Source: an uncultured Rhodoferax sp.
GTDB lineage: Bacteria > Pseudomonadota > Gammaproteobacteria > Burkholderiales > Burkholderiaceae_C
Direction: 5' to 3'
Assembly (NCBI RefSeq): GCF_946221635.1
Contig: NZ_CAMIHB010000013.1
Coordinates: 1-64,000 of the forward strand
DNA length: 64,000 nt
In this document: positions 1 to 8,500 of the stretch, in pieces
Position numbering within the stretch: position 1 is the first letter of the stretch
How the letters are laid out: every line of letters starts with the position of its first letter
Position numbers and translations under genes: made by a program
Notes under the pieces: model-generated
Databases searched by the model: none
What the model saw: only the letters and a program-made list of their open reading frames with translations
Told to the model about the DNA's origin: nothing

Positions 1-89
1 CCCTCCGTGGCTTAATCGCCCGTTTCAACTGTCCAACTACTTGGGGTCAGTTCACGCGGGGCCTTTTTTGTTGCCAGTCCGCACATTAC

Positions 90-662
90 TCAGACACGGA
101 AAGCCAACAACACCGTCTGCTGCACCGAGCCCAGCACGATCATGGCGATCTGGATCAGTACCAGCAGCGCCAGCGGCGACAGATCCACCCCACCCACCAA
201 GGGCAGCACACGGCGTATGGGGGACAGTGGCGGCTGCACCAGACGTTCCAACAGGTCGGCCAGATAGGACTGCGTCTGCACCCAGGACAGGATGGCATAG
301 ACCAGCACCAGCACCGTCATGCCCGAGAGCGCGGTGCGCAGTACGCCAAACACGGCCAGCACCGCCACCGACAACAGGCTGGCACCCGCGCCATTCAGGG
401 CCCAGAGAACTGCAAATTCGGCCAATTGCACCAGGAAGGCTCCGGCCAGGCTGGCCGTGTCCCAACGGCCCATGGCCGGCAAGACTCGGCGCAAGGGCAA
501 CACCAGCCAATCGGTCAGGGCGAAAATGAAACGCCCCAAGGGGTTGCCGGAGCGCGCCGACAGGGGGATACGCTGGTACTGCATGTACAGGCGCAGCAGG
601 CAGGTGCTGGTCAGCAGGCCGGCAATCACTTCCAGCAGCAAAGCAATGATTTGGTAGAGCAT
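90..662 (-). CDS. YggT family integral membrane protein
   Basis: A 190-residue, very hydrophobic protein with two copies of the YggT pattern. Each copy is a membrane helix pair joined by a conserved loop: 'FALTDWLVLPLRRVLP' near residues 48-63 and 'LVQPPLSPIRRVLP' near residues 140-154. The duplicated 'P-x-RRVLP' loops are the family signature. YggT proteins sit in the inner membrane; their function is poorly defined, with proposed links to osmotic tolerance and cell-shape or membrane organisation. It is transcribed away from lysS, with 127 bp between the two starts. The ATG at 662 begins a membrane helix directly, with no cleavable signal. Family assignment is confident; the molecular role is unknown. 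Confidence 0.88.
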   Translation of the reverse strand: MLYQIIALLLEVIAGLLTSTCLLRLYMQYQRIPLSARSGNPLGRFIFALTDWLVLPLRRVLPAMGRWDTASLAGAFLVQLAEFAVLWALNGAGASLLSVAVLAVFGVLRTALSGMTVLVLVYAILSWVQTQSYLADLLERLVQPPLSPIRRVLPLVGGVDLSPLALLVLIQIAMIVLGSVQQTVLLAFRV

Positions 663-789
663 GGCGAGGGATTGAAACAGAGCGTGCGCATCATAGCGGC
701 AGCCTCGGGCGCTTCGCCCTCTTAGAATTGAGGGTTATGGCTCCTTTGCCGTCCGGCAGACTGCCTCTTTTTGATTTTCCATACATCCC

Positions 790-2340
790 ATGTCCGACAC
801 CACCCAAGCCGCTGCCCCCGCTCCCCAAGACGACAACCAGCTCATGCTGGAGCGCCGCGAAAAACTCAAGGCCCTGCGCCAGCAGCAGGCCGATGGCAAG
901 GGCGTGGCCTTCCCCAACGACTTCCAGCCCCAGCACAAGGCGGCAGCGCTGTTTGAAGCCTATGACGGCAAGACCAACGAAGAGCTGGAAGCGCTCAAGG
1001 TCACGGTGTCCGTGGCCGGCCGCATGATGCTCAAGCGCGTGATGGGCAAGGCCAGCTTCTGCACGCTGCAGGATTCGTCGTTCGGCCCCAGCGGCGGCCG
1101 CATCCAGCTCTATGTGCGCGGTGAAGACGTGGGCGTGGACCTGTACGCCGCATTCAAGCACTGGGACCTGGGCGACATCGTGGCCGCCGAGGGCACGCTG
1201 TTCAAGACCAAGACCGGCGAGCTGTCCATCCACGCGACGAGCATCCGCCTGCTCACCAAGAGCCTGCGCCCCATGCCCGACAAGTTCCATGGCATGGCCG
1301 ACCAGGAGATGAAGTACCGCCAGCGCTATGTGGACCTGATGACCGATGTGGACGCGCGCAAGCGTTTCGTGGCCCGCAGCAAGGCCGTCAGCGCCCTGCG
1401 TGAGTTCATGGTGGGCAATGGCTTTCTAGAAGTGGAAACCCCCATGCTGCACCCCATTCCCGGTGGTGCCAACGCCAAGCCCTTCAAGACGCACCACAAC
1501 GCGCTGGACCAGGAAATGTTCCTGCGCATTGCACCCGAGCTCTACCTCAAGCGCTTGATCGTGGGCGGCTTTGATCGCGTGTTCGAGATCAACCGCAGCT
1601 ACCGCAACGAAGGTATCTCGGTGCGCCACAACCCCGAGTTCACCATGATGGAGTTCTACGCGGCCTACTGGAACTACCAGGACCTGATGGACTACACCGA
1701 AGCCCTGATCCGCGACGCGGCGCAAAAGGCCACCGGCAGCCTGCAGCTGACCTACGCCGGCAAGCCGGTGGACCTGAGCCAGCCGTTTGAGCGCCTGACC
1801 ATTGTGGAAGCCATCCGCAAGTACACCGAAGCTGGCGACAACGTCAACGACGCCACGTGGTTGACCAATGCGCTGCGCAAGCTGGGCCTGTCTGAAGAGA
1901 AGCACCGCCTCTCCACCCGTACGCTGGCGGGCCTGCAGGTGCTGTACTTCGAAGAGACCGTGGAAGAGAAGCTGTGGAATCCCACCTTCATCATGGAGCA
2001 CCCCACCGAAATCTCGCCGCTGGCGCGCGCCAACGACGAGCGCCCCGAGGTGACCGAGCGCTTTGAGCTCTACATCACCGGCCGCGAATTCGGCAACGGC
2101 TTCTCCGAGCTGAACGACGCCGAAGATCAGGCCGCGCGCTTCAACGCCCAGGTAGCCAACAAGGACGCCGGCGACGACGAAGCCATGTACTACGACCACG
2201 ACTTTGTGCGCGCCCTGGAATACGGCATGCCCCCCACCGGCGGCTGCGGCGTGGGCATCGATCGCTTGATGATGCTGCTGACCGACAGCGCGAGCATCCG
2301 CGACGTGATCCTCTTCCCCGCCCTGCGCCGCGAGGTGTGA
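790..2340 (+). CDS. lysS: Lysyl-tRNA synthetase, class II
   Basis: A 516-residue cytoplasmic enzyme that charges tRNA-Lys with lysine using ATP. The N-terminal part (about residues 75-185) is the OB-fold anticodon-binding domain. The catalytic domain carries class II motif 2 (FDRVFEINRSYRNEGIS, near residues 260-276) and motif 3 (GVGIDRLMMLL, near residues 484-494). Length matches bacterial LysS (about 500 residues) with a short extra N-terminus. The ATG at 790 is the first start compatible with the family; no strong ribosome binding site precedes it. The stop is followed by a GC-rich intergenic element rather than a close downstream gene. No anomalies seen. Confidence 0.97.
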   Translation: MSDTTQAAAPAPQDDNQLMLERREKLKALRQQQADGKGVAFPNDFQPQHKAAALFEAYDGKTNEELEALKVTVSVAGRMMLKRVMGKASFCTLQDSSFGPSGGRIQLYVRGEDVGVDLYAAFKHWDLGDIVAAEGTLFKTKTGELSIHATSIRLLTKSLRPMPDKFHGMADQEMKYRQRYVDLMTDVDARKRFVARSKAVSALREFMVGNGFLEVETPMLHPIPGGANAKPFKTHHNALDQEMFLRIAPELYLKRLIVGGFDRVFEINRSYRNEGISVRHNPEFTMMEFYAAYWNYQDLMDYTEALIRDAAQKATGSLQLTYAGKPVDLSQPFERLTIVEAIRKYTEAGDNVNDATWLTNALRKLGLSEEKHRLSTRTLAGLQVLYFEETVEEKLWNPTFIMEHPTEISPLARANDERPEVTERFELYITGREFGNGFSELNDAEDQAARFNAQVANKDAGDDEAMYYDHDFVRALEYGMPPTGGCGVGIDRLMMLLTDSASIRDVILFPALRREV

Positions 2341-2341
2341 C

Positions 2342-2425
2342 CACCCCCACGCTCCGCCGTTGCACGGGTCGCTGCCCCCCAGGGGGGCTAAATTCGCTTG
2401 GGGCGGCCCGGCGCGAATTTTCTGA
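2342..2425. repeat. GC-rich intergenic element with hairpin after lysS
   Basis: The stretch after lysS contains a hairpin GCCCCCC/GGGGGGC (about 2372-2388) followed by TTGGGGCGGCCCGGCGCG (2399-2416). I recall similar GC-rich intergenic blocks downstream of many genes in Comamonadaceae, where they may act as terminators. Only one copy occurs in this window, so its repeat status is from memory rather than shown here. Confidence 0.4.
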
Positions 2426-2430
2426 ACATA

Positions 2431-2481
2431 TTGGCACCCAGCCCCTGCAGAATCTGCGCGAGCAGCTATGAAAACGGTAGC
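2431..2481 (+). repeat. Dispersed AGCAGCTA repeat, copy 1 (at the YgjP-like start codon)
   Basis: Core at 2453-2481 (TCTGCGCGAGCAGCTATGA and onward, ending GGTAGC), with left flank TTGGCACC..GCCCC shared by the better copies. The ATG at 2468 lies inside the core, so this copy supplies the proposed start region of the downstream gene. One of 11 copies in the window. Confidence 0.8.
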
Positions 2482-3004
2482 AATGCCTGTGCTGCGCTAC
2501 CTTAACGGTTACCCCGCAGAGGCGCTGGGCCAGGTGCAGCGCATGCTGGACGAGGGCCGGGTGGGCGACTGGCTCATGCGGCGTTACCCGCAGGCCCACG
2601 GTATGCGGACGGACAAGGTGCTGTACGACTATGTGCAGGACCTGAAAGCCGAGTACCTGCGCAGCGCCGAGCCGCTCAGCAAGGTGGCCTTTGACAGCAA
2701 GCTGCATGTGGTGAAGAACGCCCTGGGCACGCACACCACGGTGGCGCGCGTGCAGGGCAACAAGCTCAAGGCCAAGCGCGAGATCCGCGTGGCCAGCCTG
2801 TTCAAGGACACGCCCGAGCCCTTCCTGAAAATGATCGTGGTGCACGAGCTGGCCCACCTGCGCGAGCGCGAACACGACAAGGCCTTCTACCAGCTCTGCA
2901 CCCACATGGAGCCTAGCTACCACCAGCTCGAATTCGAGGTGCGCATCTACCTCACGCACCTGGAGGCCACGGGCGAACGGCTCTGGGCTGCGGCAGCCGA
3001 CTGA
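2468..3004 (+). CDS. YgjP-like (DUF45) zinc metallopeptidase
   Basis: A 178-residue cytoplasmic protein with the zincin motif HELAH at residues 126-130 (His126, Glu127, His130) followed by His136 in 'REREHDKAF', the YgjP/DUF45 signature. The family is a minimal gluzincin-type peptidase; substrates are unknown. Two starts are possible: ATG 2468, which lies within a dispersed repeat and adds MKTVA, and ATG 2483, the sixth codon, just after the repeat. Neither has a clear ribosome binding site. The gene ends 4 bp before rluE, suggesting cotranscription. No signal peptide is seen. Assignment to the family is firm; the biological role is not. Confidence 0.85.
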   Translation: MKTVAMPVLRYLNGYPAEALGQVQRMLDEGRVGDWLMRRYPQAHGMRTDKVLYDYVQDLKAEYLRSAEPLSKVAFDSKLHVVKNALGTHTTVARVQGNKLKAKREIRVASLFKDTPEPFLKMIVVHELAHLREREHDKAFYQLCTHMEPSYHQLEFEVRIYLTHLEATGERLWAAAAD

Positions 3005-3008
3005 GCCC

Positions 3009-3557
3009 ATGGCCTCCCGCCTGCTCTGCTTCAACAAGCCCTATGGCGTACTGAGCCAGTTCACGCCCGAGGGACGCTGGCGCGGGCTCAAGGACTTCAT
3101 TGACATTCCCGGCGTCTATGTGGCCGGCCGGCTGGACGCCGACAGCGAAGGCCTGCTGCTGCTGACCAACGACGGCAAGCTGCAGGCCCGCATCAGCGAC
3201 CCGCGCTACAAGATGGAAAAGACCTACTGGGTGCAGGTGGAGGGCGAGCCGGACGAGGCCGCCTTGGAGCGGTTGCGCAAAGGCGTGCAGCTCAACGACG
3301 GCCCCACCCTGCCCGCACGCGCGCAGCGCATGGAGGCACCGGCGAATCTGTGGGAGCGCGACCCGCCGGTGCGTTTTCGCCAGTCGATTCCGACCAGCTG
3401 GCTGGAACTGGTGATCCGCGAAGGCCGAAACCGCCAGGTGCGCCGCATGACGGCGGCGGTGGGCTTTCCCACACTGCGTTTGATCCGTGCAGCCATTGGC
3501 CCCTACACCCTGGATGGTTTGGTGCCCGGCGCACTGCGCGACGCACCGCTGCCTTGA
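3009..3557 (+). CDS. rluE: 23S rRNA pseudouridine synthase RluE-like
   Basis: A 182-residue enzyme of the RsuA family that isomerises uridine to pseudouridine in 23S rRNA (U2457 for E. coli RluE). The catalytic motif GRLDADSEGLLLLTNDG starts near residue 41 and contains the active-site Asp. The conserved C-terminal motif 'EGRNRQVRRMTAAVG' is near residues 138-152. There is no N-terminal S4 domain, as in E. coli RluE and unlike RsuA/RluB. The start lies 4 bp after the stop of the metallopeptidase gene. It converges with a DUF3820 gene 6 bp downstream. Confidence 0.9.
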   Translation: MASRLLCFNKPYGVLSQFTPEGRWRGLKDFIDIPGVYVAGRLDADSEGLLLLTNDGKLQARISDPRYKMEKTYWVQVEGEPDEAALERLRKGVQLNDGPTLPARAQRMEAPANLWERDPPVRFRQSIPTSWLELVIREGRNRQVRRMTAAVGFPTLRLIRAAIGPYTLDGLVPGALRDAPLP

Positions 3558-3563
3558 AGGCGG

Positions 3564-3779
3564 CTAAGCCGGTGGGCGCAGAGGCTTGAGCAGGTCGCTC
3601 AAGCCGTTGTGGTCGATCTCGTGCATCAGCTGCAGCAGCCGGCCAATCTCCCCCTTGGGAAAACCCTCGCGTGCGAACCAGTTGAGGTAGTCGCCCGGCA
3701 AGTCGGCAATCAGACGGCCCTGGTACTTGCCGAATGGCATGCTGCGCTCCACCAGCTTCTGCAAGTCCTCGGGTTGCAT
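3564..3779 (-). CDS. DUF3820 family small protein
   Basis: A 71-residue acidic protein with the DUF3820 pattern 'MPFGKYQGRLIADLPGDYLNWFAREG' split over residues 15-40 (PFGKY, DLPxxYLxWF). Homologues are short putative quorum or exonuclease-associated proteins; the fold resembles the small domain fused to some DNA exonucleases. The ATG at 3779 lies 1 bp downstream of the SUI1-family stop (3781), so the two are probably cotranscribed and translationally linked. Function is not established. Confidence 0.85.
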   Translation of the reverse strand: MQPEDLQKLVERSMPFGKYQGRLIADLPGDYLNWFAREGFPKGEIGRLLQLMHEIDHNGLSDLLKPLRPPA

Positions 3780-3780
3780 A

Positions 3781-4146
3781 TCAGCCGCCCGCCCGCTTGA
3801 CCTTGTGCCCCTGCGCCTGCAGCAGCTGCATGACGCGCTCCACATGGTCGCCCTGCACTTCGATCACACCGTCCTTGACCGTGCCACCCGAGCCACAGGC
3901 CGCCTTGAGCTGCTTGCCCAGCGCAACCAACTCTGCGTCATCCAGCGGCACGCCGCGCACCAGCGTCACGCCCTTGCCCGCGCGGCCCTTGGTCTCGCGG
4001 GACACACGCACCACGCCGTCGCCCACCGGGCGCTTGGGCGCATTGCAGGTGCAGGCAGCCATGGCCTGGCGGCAGACCGGGCAGGTGCGGCCTACCTCGG
4101 TGGAATACACCAGTCCGCCCAGATCGGAGAGAGACAGCTTGGCCAT
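3781..4146 (-). CDS. SUI1/eIF1-family translation factor (YciH-like)
   Basis: A 121-residue protein. The N-terminal part has a CPVCRQAMAACTC cysteine cluster that may bind zinc. The C-terminal part is the SUI1 domain, 'VSRETKGRAGKGVTLVRGV' to 'GDHVERVMQLLQAQGHKVKRAGG', including the 'GSGGTVKDGVIEVQGDH' segment typical of YciH. YciH can contribute to start-codon fidelity in vitro. The ATG at 4146 gives the standard MAKLSLSDLGGLVYST-type start. It is followed immediately by the DUF3820 gene and lies 10 bp after the OmpA-family lipoprotein gene. Confidence 0.9.
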   Translation of the reverse strand: MAKLSLSDLGGLVYSTEVGRTCPVCRQAMAACTCNAPKRPVGDGVVRVSRETKGRAGKGVTLVRGVPLDDAELVALGKQLKAACGSGGTVKDGVIEVQGDHVERVMQLLQAQGHKVKRAGG

Positions 4147-4156
4147 GGCAACCCCT

Positions 4157-4744
4157 TTAGCGAACGATGATTTCCGCGCGGCGGTTGCGCGGTTCGTCCA
4201 CATTGGCCTCGGTGGGCACGGCAGGCTCGCGCTCGCCCCGCCCCACGGCCTCGACCAGCTCGGGTTGGAAACCTTGGGCGATCAGCAGATTGCGCACGGC
4301 CTGCGCACGCTGCAGGGACAACACGTCGTTCGCTTGCGGGGAGCCTGTGCGATCGGTATGGCCTACCACCACCAATTCGCCACCGGGCAGCGCACGTGCC
4401 TGCGACAGGATGGCGGGCAACTGGGCCTGCGAATCGGGCGTGAGCGTGGCGGTGCCGGGCTCAAACTGCAGCACAAAGCGCTGGGCCTGGGCCAACGGCA
4501 GCGCCAACAGGGCACCGTGCTGCTTCTGCACGGCCTCGGCCGTGGTCTGCTCCCGGTCCACACGGCCCTGGCGCTGCACAGCGGCCACAGCGTAGGGTTG
4601 GTCCAGCACCTGCACCCCGCCCGCTGCACCTTGCACCTGCACGGCGGTGGCGCGGCCATCGGCCTCAGGCAACAGCGTCACGCGACTCAGGGGGGCGCAG
4701 GCCGACGCCAGGGCCAGCACCGAAGAAAGCAGCAGTGCCCGCAT
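4157..4744 (-). CDS. OmpA-family peptidoglycan-binding lipoprotein
   Basis: A 195-residue predicted outer-membrane lipoprotein. The signal MRALLLSSVLALASAC ends in a lipobox with Cys16. The C-terminal OmpA domain (about residues 90-195) has 'FEPGTATLTPDSQAQLPAIL', 'VVVGHTDRTGS' and 'EPRNRRAEIIV', the residues that contact diaminopimelate in peptidoglycan. ATG 4744 overlaps the TGA of the upstream FecR-domain gene by one base (TGATG), so the two are translationally coupled. Such FecR plus OmpA pairs occur in cell-envelope gene sets, often next to adenylate cyclase/CHASE2 genes, which are absent here. Confidence 0.88.
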   Translation of the reverse strand: MRALLLSSVLALASACAPLSRVTLLPEADGRATAVQVQGAAGGVQVLDQPYAVAAVQRQGRVDREQTTAEAVQKQHGALLALPLAQAQRFVLQFEPGTATLTPDSQAQLPAILSQARALPGGELVVVGHTDRTGSPQANDVLSLQRAQAVRNLLIAQGFQPELVEAVGRGEREPAVPTEANVDEPRNRRAEIIVR

Positions 4745-5211
4745 CACAGCACCTCCACAATGAAATCGGTACCGCGCACACTGACGGTGGATGAGGGTGT
4801 CTGCACCTTCACATTGTCCGGCTGCAGCTTGCCCAGCAGCCCTGTCACCATGCGGATGGTGCCCAGGATGACCTGCACTGTGAGACTGCCGGTCTGGGTG
4901 GTCGCATCGAACTGGAAGCGCGTGATGTCCACCTGCGAGTTCGGACCGATGGTGATCTGCGTGCCGTCGCGCAGCAGCAGCACGGCCGAGCCCTGCGGGC
5001 CGGTCACGATGCGCTCCGACTCGGCCACGCCGCCACCTGGCACCGCTGGTCGAGCCAGCTCGCCCTTGGCCACCTGCACGGGGCCCTGTACCGTCTTGAG
5101 CGTGCCGCTACGCGTTTCCTGCGCCCAGGCAGCGGCCACGCCACTGCCCAGACACAGCAGCAGTGCCACCTGTCGCATCCATTGCTTGGCTGTCATGTTC
5201 TTCACTGGCAT
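4744..5211 (-). CDS. FecR-domain secreted protein
   Basis: A 155-residue protein with a Sec signal peptide (…VALLLCLGSGVAAAWAQ, cleavage probably after AWAQ) and one FecR domain. The domain pattern is 'RIVTGPQGSAVLLLRDGTQ' leading to 'PNSQVDITRF' and then 'VQTPSSTVSVRGTDF' near the C-terminus. There is no transmembrane anchor, so this is a stand-alone periplasmic FecR domain and not a FecI anti-sigma factor. The start may be ATG 5211 or ATG 5196; AAGGGG sits directly against 5211, an awkward spacing. It diverges from the 5345 gene across an intergenic stretch containing a dispersed repeat. Confidence 0.85.
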   Translation of the reverse strand: MPVKNMTAKQWMRQVALLLCLGSGVAAAWAQETRSGTLKTVQGPVQVAKGELARPAVPGGGVAESERIVTGPQGSAVLLLRDGTQITIGPNSQVDITRFQFDATTQTGSLTVQVILGTIRMVTGLLGKLQPDNVKVQTPSSTVSVRGTDFIVEVL

Positions 5212-5270
5212 CCCCTTGGGTTAACCGGGGATGGTAACGGATGCACCGTACTCCGGCCCCAGTGGAAAGC

Positions 5271-5328
5271 ACTATCATTTTGATAGCTTGTTGCGCACCA
5301 TTTGCGGGGGGCATGTGCCAAAATGGTG
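5271..5328 (-). repeat. Dispersed AGCAGCTA repeat, copy 2
   Basis: Core at 5271-5299 in reverse orientation (ACTATCATTTTGATAGCTTG, then TTGCGCACC), followed by GGGGGGCATGTGCCAAAA. CTATCA/TGATAG forms a 6-bp hairpin at one end. It lies in the divergent region between the FecR gene and the 79-aa gene, where promoters for both would be expected. Confidence 0.78.
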
Positions 5329-5344
5329 CCCAAGATTGCACACC

Positions 5345-5584
5345 ATGTCCAAACACACCTCTTCCCGCCAAAGCGCCTGGGCCACCAAGGTCCTCGCCCT
5401 CATCCAGGCCGGCAACAGCCAAGCCGCCATGGCGCAGATCAAGGTCGCGCCCACCGTGAAAGACCTGCAGCAGCTGCGCAAGCTCATGCAGGCCGCCAAG
5501 CTCCCTGCCGACCGTCTGCTCGATGAAGCCCTGGAGGCCAACCTGGCCCTGCTCTCCGCGCCCCGCCTGCACCGCGCACCCTGA
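5345..5584 (+). CDS. 79-aa hypothetical protein ahead of the NRPS
   Basis: A short, Ala/Leu/Lys-rich, mostly helical protein (MSKHTSSRQSAWATKVLALI…) with no signal peptide and no recognisable domain. The predicted helices could form a small helical bundle. The stop at 5584 lies 2 bp before the ATG of the Pls/PosA-like synthetase, so it almost certainly shares its transcript. No homologue is recognised from memory. A role as accessory or regulatory peptide for the synthetase is only a guess from position. Confidence 0.6.
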   Translation: MSKHTSSRQSAWATKVLALIQAGNSQAAMAQIKVAPTVKDLQQLRKLMQAAKLPADRLLDEALEANLALLSAPRLHRAP

Positions 5585-5586
5585 CC

Positions 5587-8500
5587 ATGCCCCCGCCTTC
5601 TTCCCCCGACATCCTGCGGGGGCCGGCGCGCGCCGACCTGCTGCAGCCCGAGGTGCTGGCCGACCTGTTTGAAGCCACGGCCCGGCAATATCCAGACAGC
5701 ACCGCGCTGGTATGTGGCGAACAGTCGTTGAGTTACGCCGCACTCAACGACCGCGCCGACACCGTAGCCACCCATCTGCTGTCCGCCGGCGTACGGCCCG
5801 GCGACATCCTGGGCCTGTGGCTGCCGCGCGGCCTGGATCTGCTGGTCATGCAACTAGGCATCGCCAAGACCGGCGCGGCCTGGCTGCCACTGGACGCCGA
5901 TACCCCTGTGGAGCGCATCCAGGTGTGCCTGGACGATGCCCAGGCCAAGGGCCTGGTGAGCTGTGAGGCCCTGGCGCCCAAGCTCGCCGGCAGCCCGCAC
6001 ACGGTCTGGACCGCGGAGCGGCTATCCCAGCCCGTGGCGCAACCGCTGCGGCGCAGCGGCGTGCTGCCGGAGCACCCGGCCTATGTGATCTACACCTCGG
6101 GCTCCACGGGGCGCCCCAAGGGCATTGCCATCCACCAGGGCAGCATCTGCCATTTCCTGCGCAGCGAAAACACGCAGCTGGGTGTTCAGCATGGCGACCG
6201 CGTGTACCAGGGCTTCTCGGTGGCGTTCGACATGTCGTTCGAGGAAATCTGGATCAGCTACCTGGCAGGTGCCACCATCTGGATTGCACCCAAGGAAGTC
6301 ACCACCGACGCAGAAAGCTTGCCCGGTGTGCTGACCGCCAACGGCATCACCGTGCTGCATGCCGTGCCCACGCTGCTGGCCCTGTTCAACGAGGACGTAC
6401 CCAGCCTGCGCATCGTCAACCTGGGCGGCGAGATGTGCCCGCCCGCGCTGGTGGAGCGCTGGGCGCGGCCTGGCCGGCGCGTGTTCAACACCTACGGCCC
6501 CACCGAAGCCACCGTCTCGGCCAGCCTGGCCGAGCTGCACGCGGGCGAACCCGTCACCATCGGCCGCCCACTGCCCAACTACAGCCTGCTGGTGATCGGC
6601 CCCTCCACAGACGGGCAGCTCACCCTGCTGCCGCGCGGCGAGGTGGGCGAGCTCTGCATCACCGGTCCCGGGGTGGCCCTGGGCTACCTGGGTCGACCCG
6701 CGCTGACCGCCGAGAAATTCCTGCCCAACCCCTGGGCCGAGAGCCCGCAAGACGCGCGCCTGTACCGCACGGGCGATCTCGCCCGCATCGACACCGATGG
6801 CCAGGTGCAGTGCCTGGGCCGTACCGATGACCAGGTGAAAATCCGCGGCTTCCGGGTGGAGCTGGGGGAGATCGAATCCGCCTTGGCCGACCAGGCCGGT
6901 GTGGCTGCTGCGGCCGTGGTGCTGCGGCCCGAGGACGGTGTGGACCAGCTCGTCGCCTTCATCACGCCGGACAGCGGTGCCACGCTGAGCGCCGGTGCCC
7001 TGCGCGCAGCCCTGGGCCGGCGACTGCCCCCCTACATGGTGCCCGGCCACTTTGAGACCGTGCCCACCATGCCGCGCCTCACCTCCGGCAAGATAGACCG
7101 CAACGCGCTCAAGGCGCGCCCGCTGAGCGCTCCCCCTGCGGCCACCCATTCGGACACGGCCGCTACGCCCGCCGAAGCCGCGCTGTTTGCTGCCCTGGCC
7201 AAACTCTTTCCCGGTCAAGCCATCGTGCGCAGTGCCGACTTTTTTGCGGACCTGGGCGGGCACTCCCTGCTGGCGGCACGTCTGGCCTCCAGCCTGCGTG
7301 CGCAACCGGGGTTTGCCCATGTGACCGTGCGTGACATCTACCAGCACCGCAGCGTGGGCGCCATCGCGCAAGCCATCAGTGCTGCTCATGGCCCGGCGCA
7401 GGGCGTAGACCCATCCTGGGCTTCGCCCAGCACCTGGCGGCGTTGGCGCTGCGGCTTGGCACAGGCTGCCGCCGTACCCTGGCTCGTGGCCATGCGGATG
7501 GCCCAGTGGCTGGCACCGTTTTTCACCTACCACTTCTTCACCGGTGAGCCTGAGGACTCCCTGGCGTTGGCCGTCGCCGCCTCGGTACTGTCCTACCTGA
7601 TCGCCACGCTGCTGGAGTTTGCCCTGGCCATCGTCGGCAAGTGGCTGCTGGTGGGGCGCCTGCGTGCAGGCCAATATCCGCTGTGGGGCATCACCTACTA
7701 TCGATGGTGGCTGGCCGATCGCCTGCTGGAAGCCGCGCCCACCTACCTGCTCAGCGGCTCCTCGCTCTATGTGTGGTGGCTGCGCGCGCTGGGTGCACAC
7801 GTGGGCCGCGACGTGGTCATTGGCTCCCTGACGCTGCGTGCGCCCGACCTCCTGCACATGGGGGACGGCTGCAGCGTCGGCAATGCGGTGAACCTGGAAA
7901 ACGCCCGTGTGCAACACGGGATGCTGCACCTGGGTCAGATCAGCCTGGGGCACAACAGCAACATTGGCTCCTACGCCATTCTGGAAGGCAACACGGTGGT
8001 GGAGGACTGGGGGCACCTGGAAGGCCAGTCCGCGCTGGGTGACGGTGGCAGCGTGCCCGCAGGTCGCGTCTGGCGTGGCTCGCCCGCACGCGATGCAGGC
8101 GCCTTTGACGCCCGCAGCTTGCCGCCGCGCCCGCCGCTGACGCGTCTGCGCCAAACGGCCGAAGGCCTGTACTTCGTAGTGGGTGCGTTGCTGATTGCCA
8201 CGCTGTTCTTTCTGCCGGTGTTCCCCAGCTTTGTGCTGATCGACTGGTTCGACGACGCGGAGCGCTTCCCCTTCCTGGCCGGCAATGAGGTCTGGTTCCA
8301 GCTTTGCAAGTACTTTGTGCTGGCCTTCCCAGCCGCAGCGGTGCTCATCGTCTGTACCGCCCTGCTCTCTGCCGGTATCCGCTGGTCGGTGCTGCCACGC
8401 CTCAAGCCTGGCAGCTGGCCGGTGCACAGCGCGCTGTACTGCGCCAAGTGGCTGGTCAACCAGATCCAGGAGTCCAGCCTGCATGTGCTGCACGGGGTGT

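Noticed and set aside
663..789. Possible lysS promoter (TAGAAT near 723) in the yggT-lysS gap
   Set aside because: No matching -35 at proper spacing was seen, so it was not listed.
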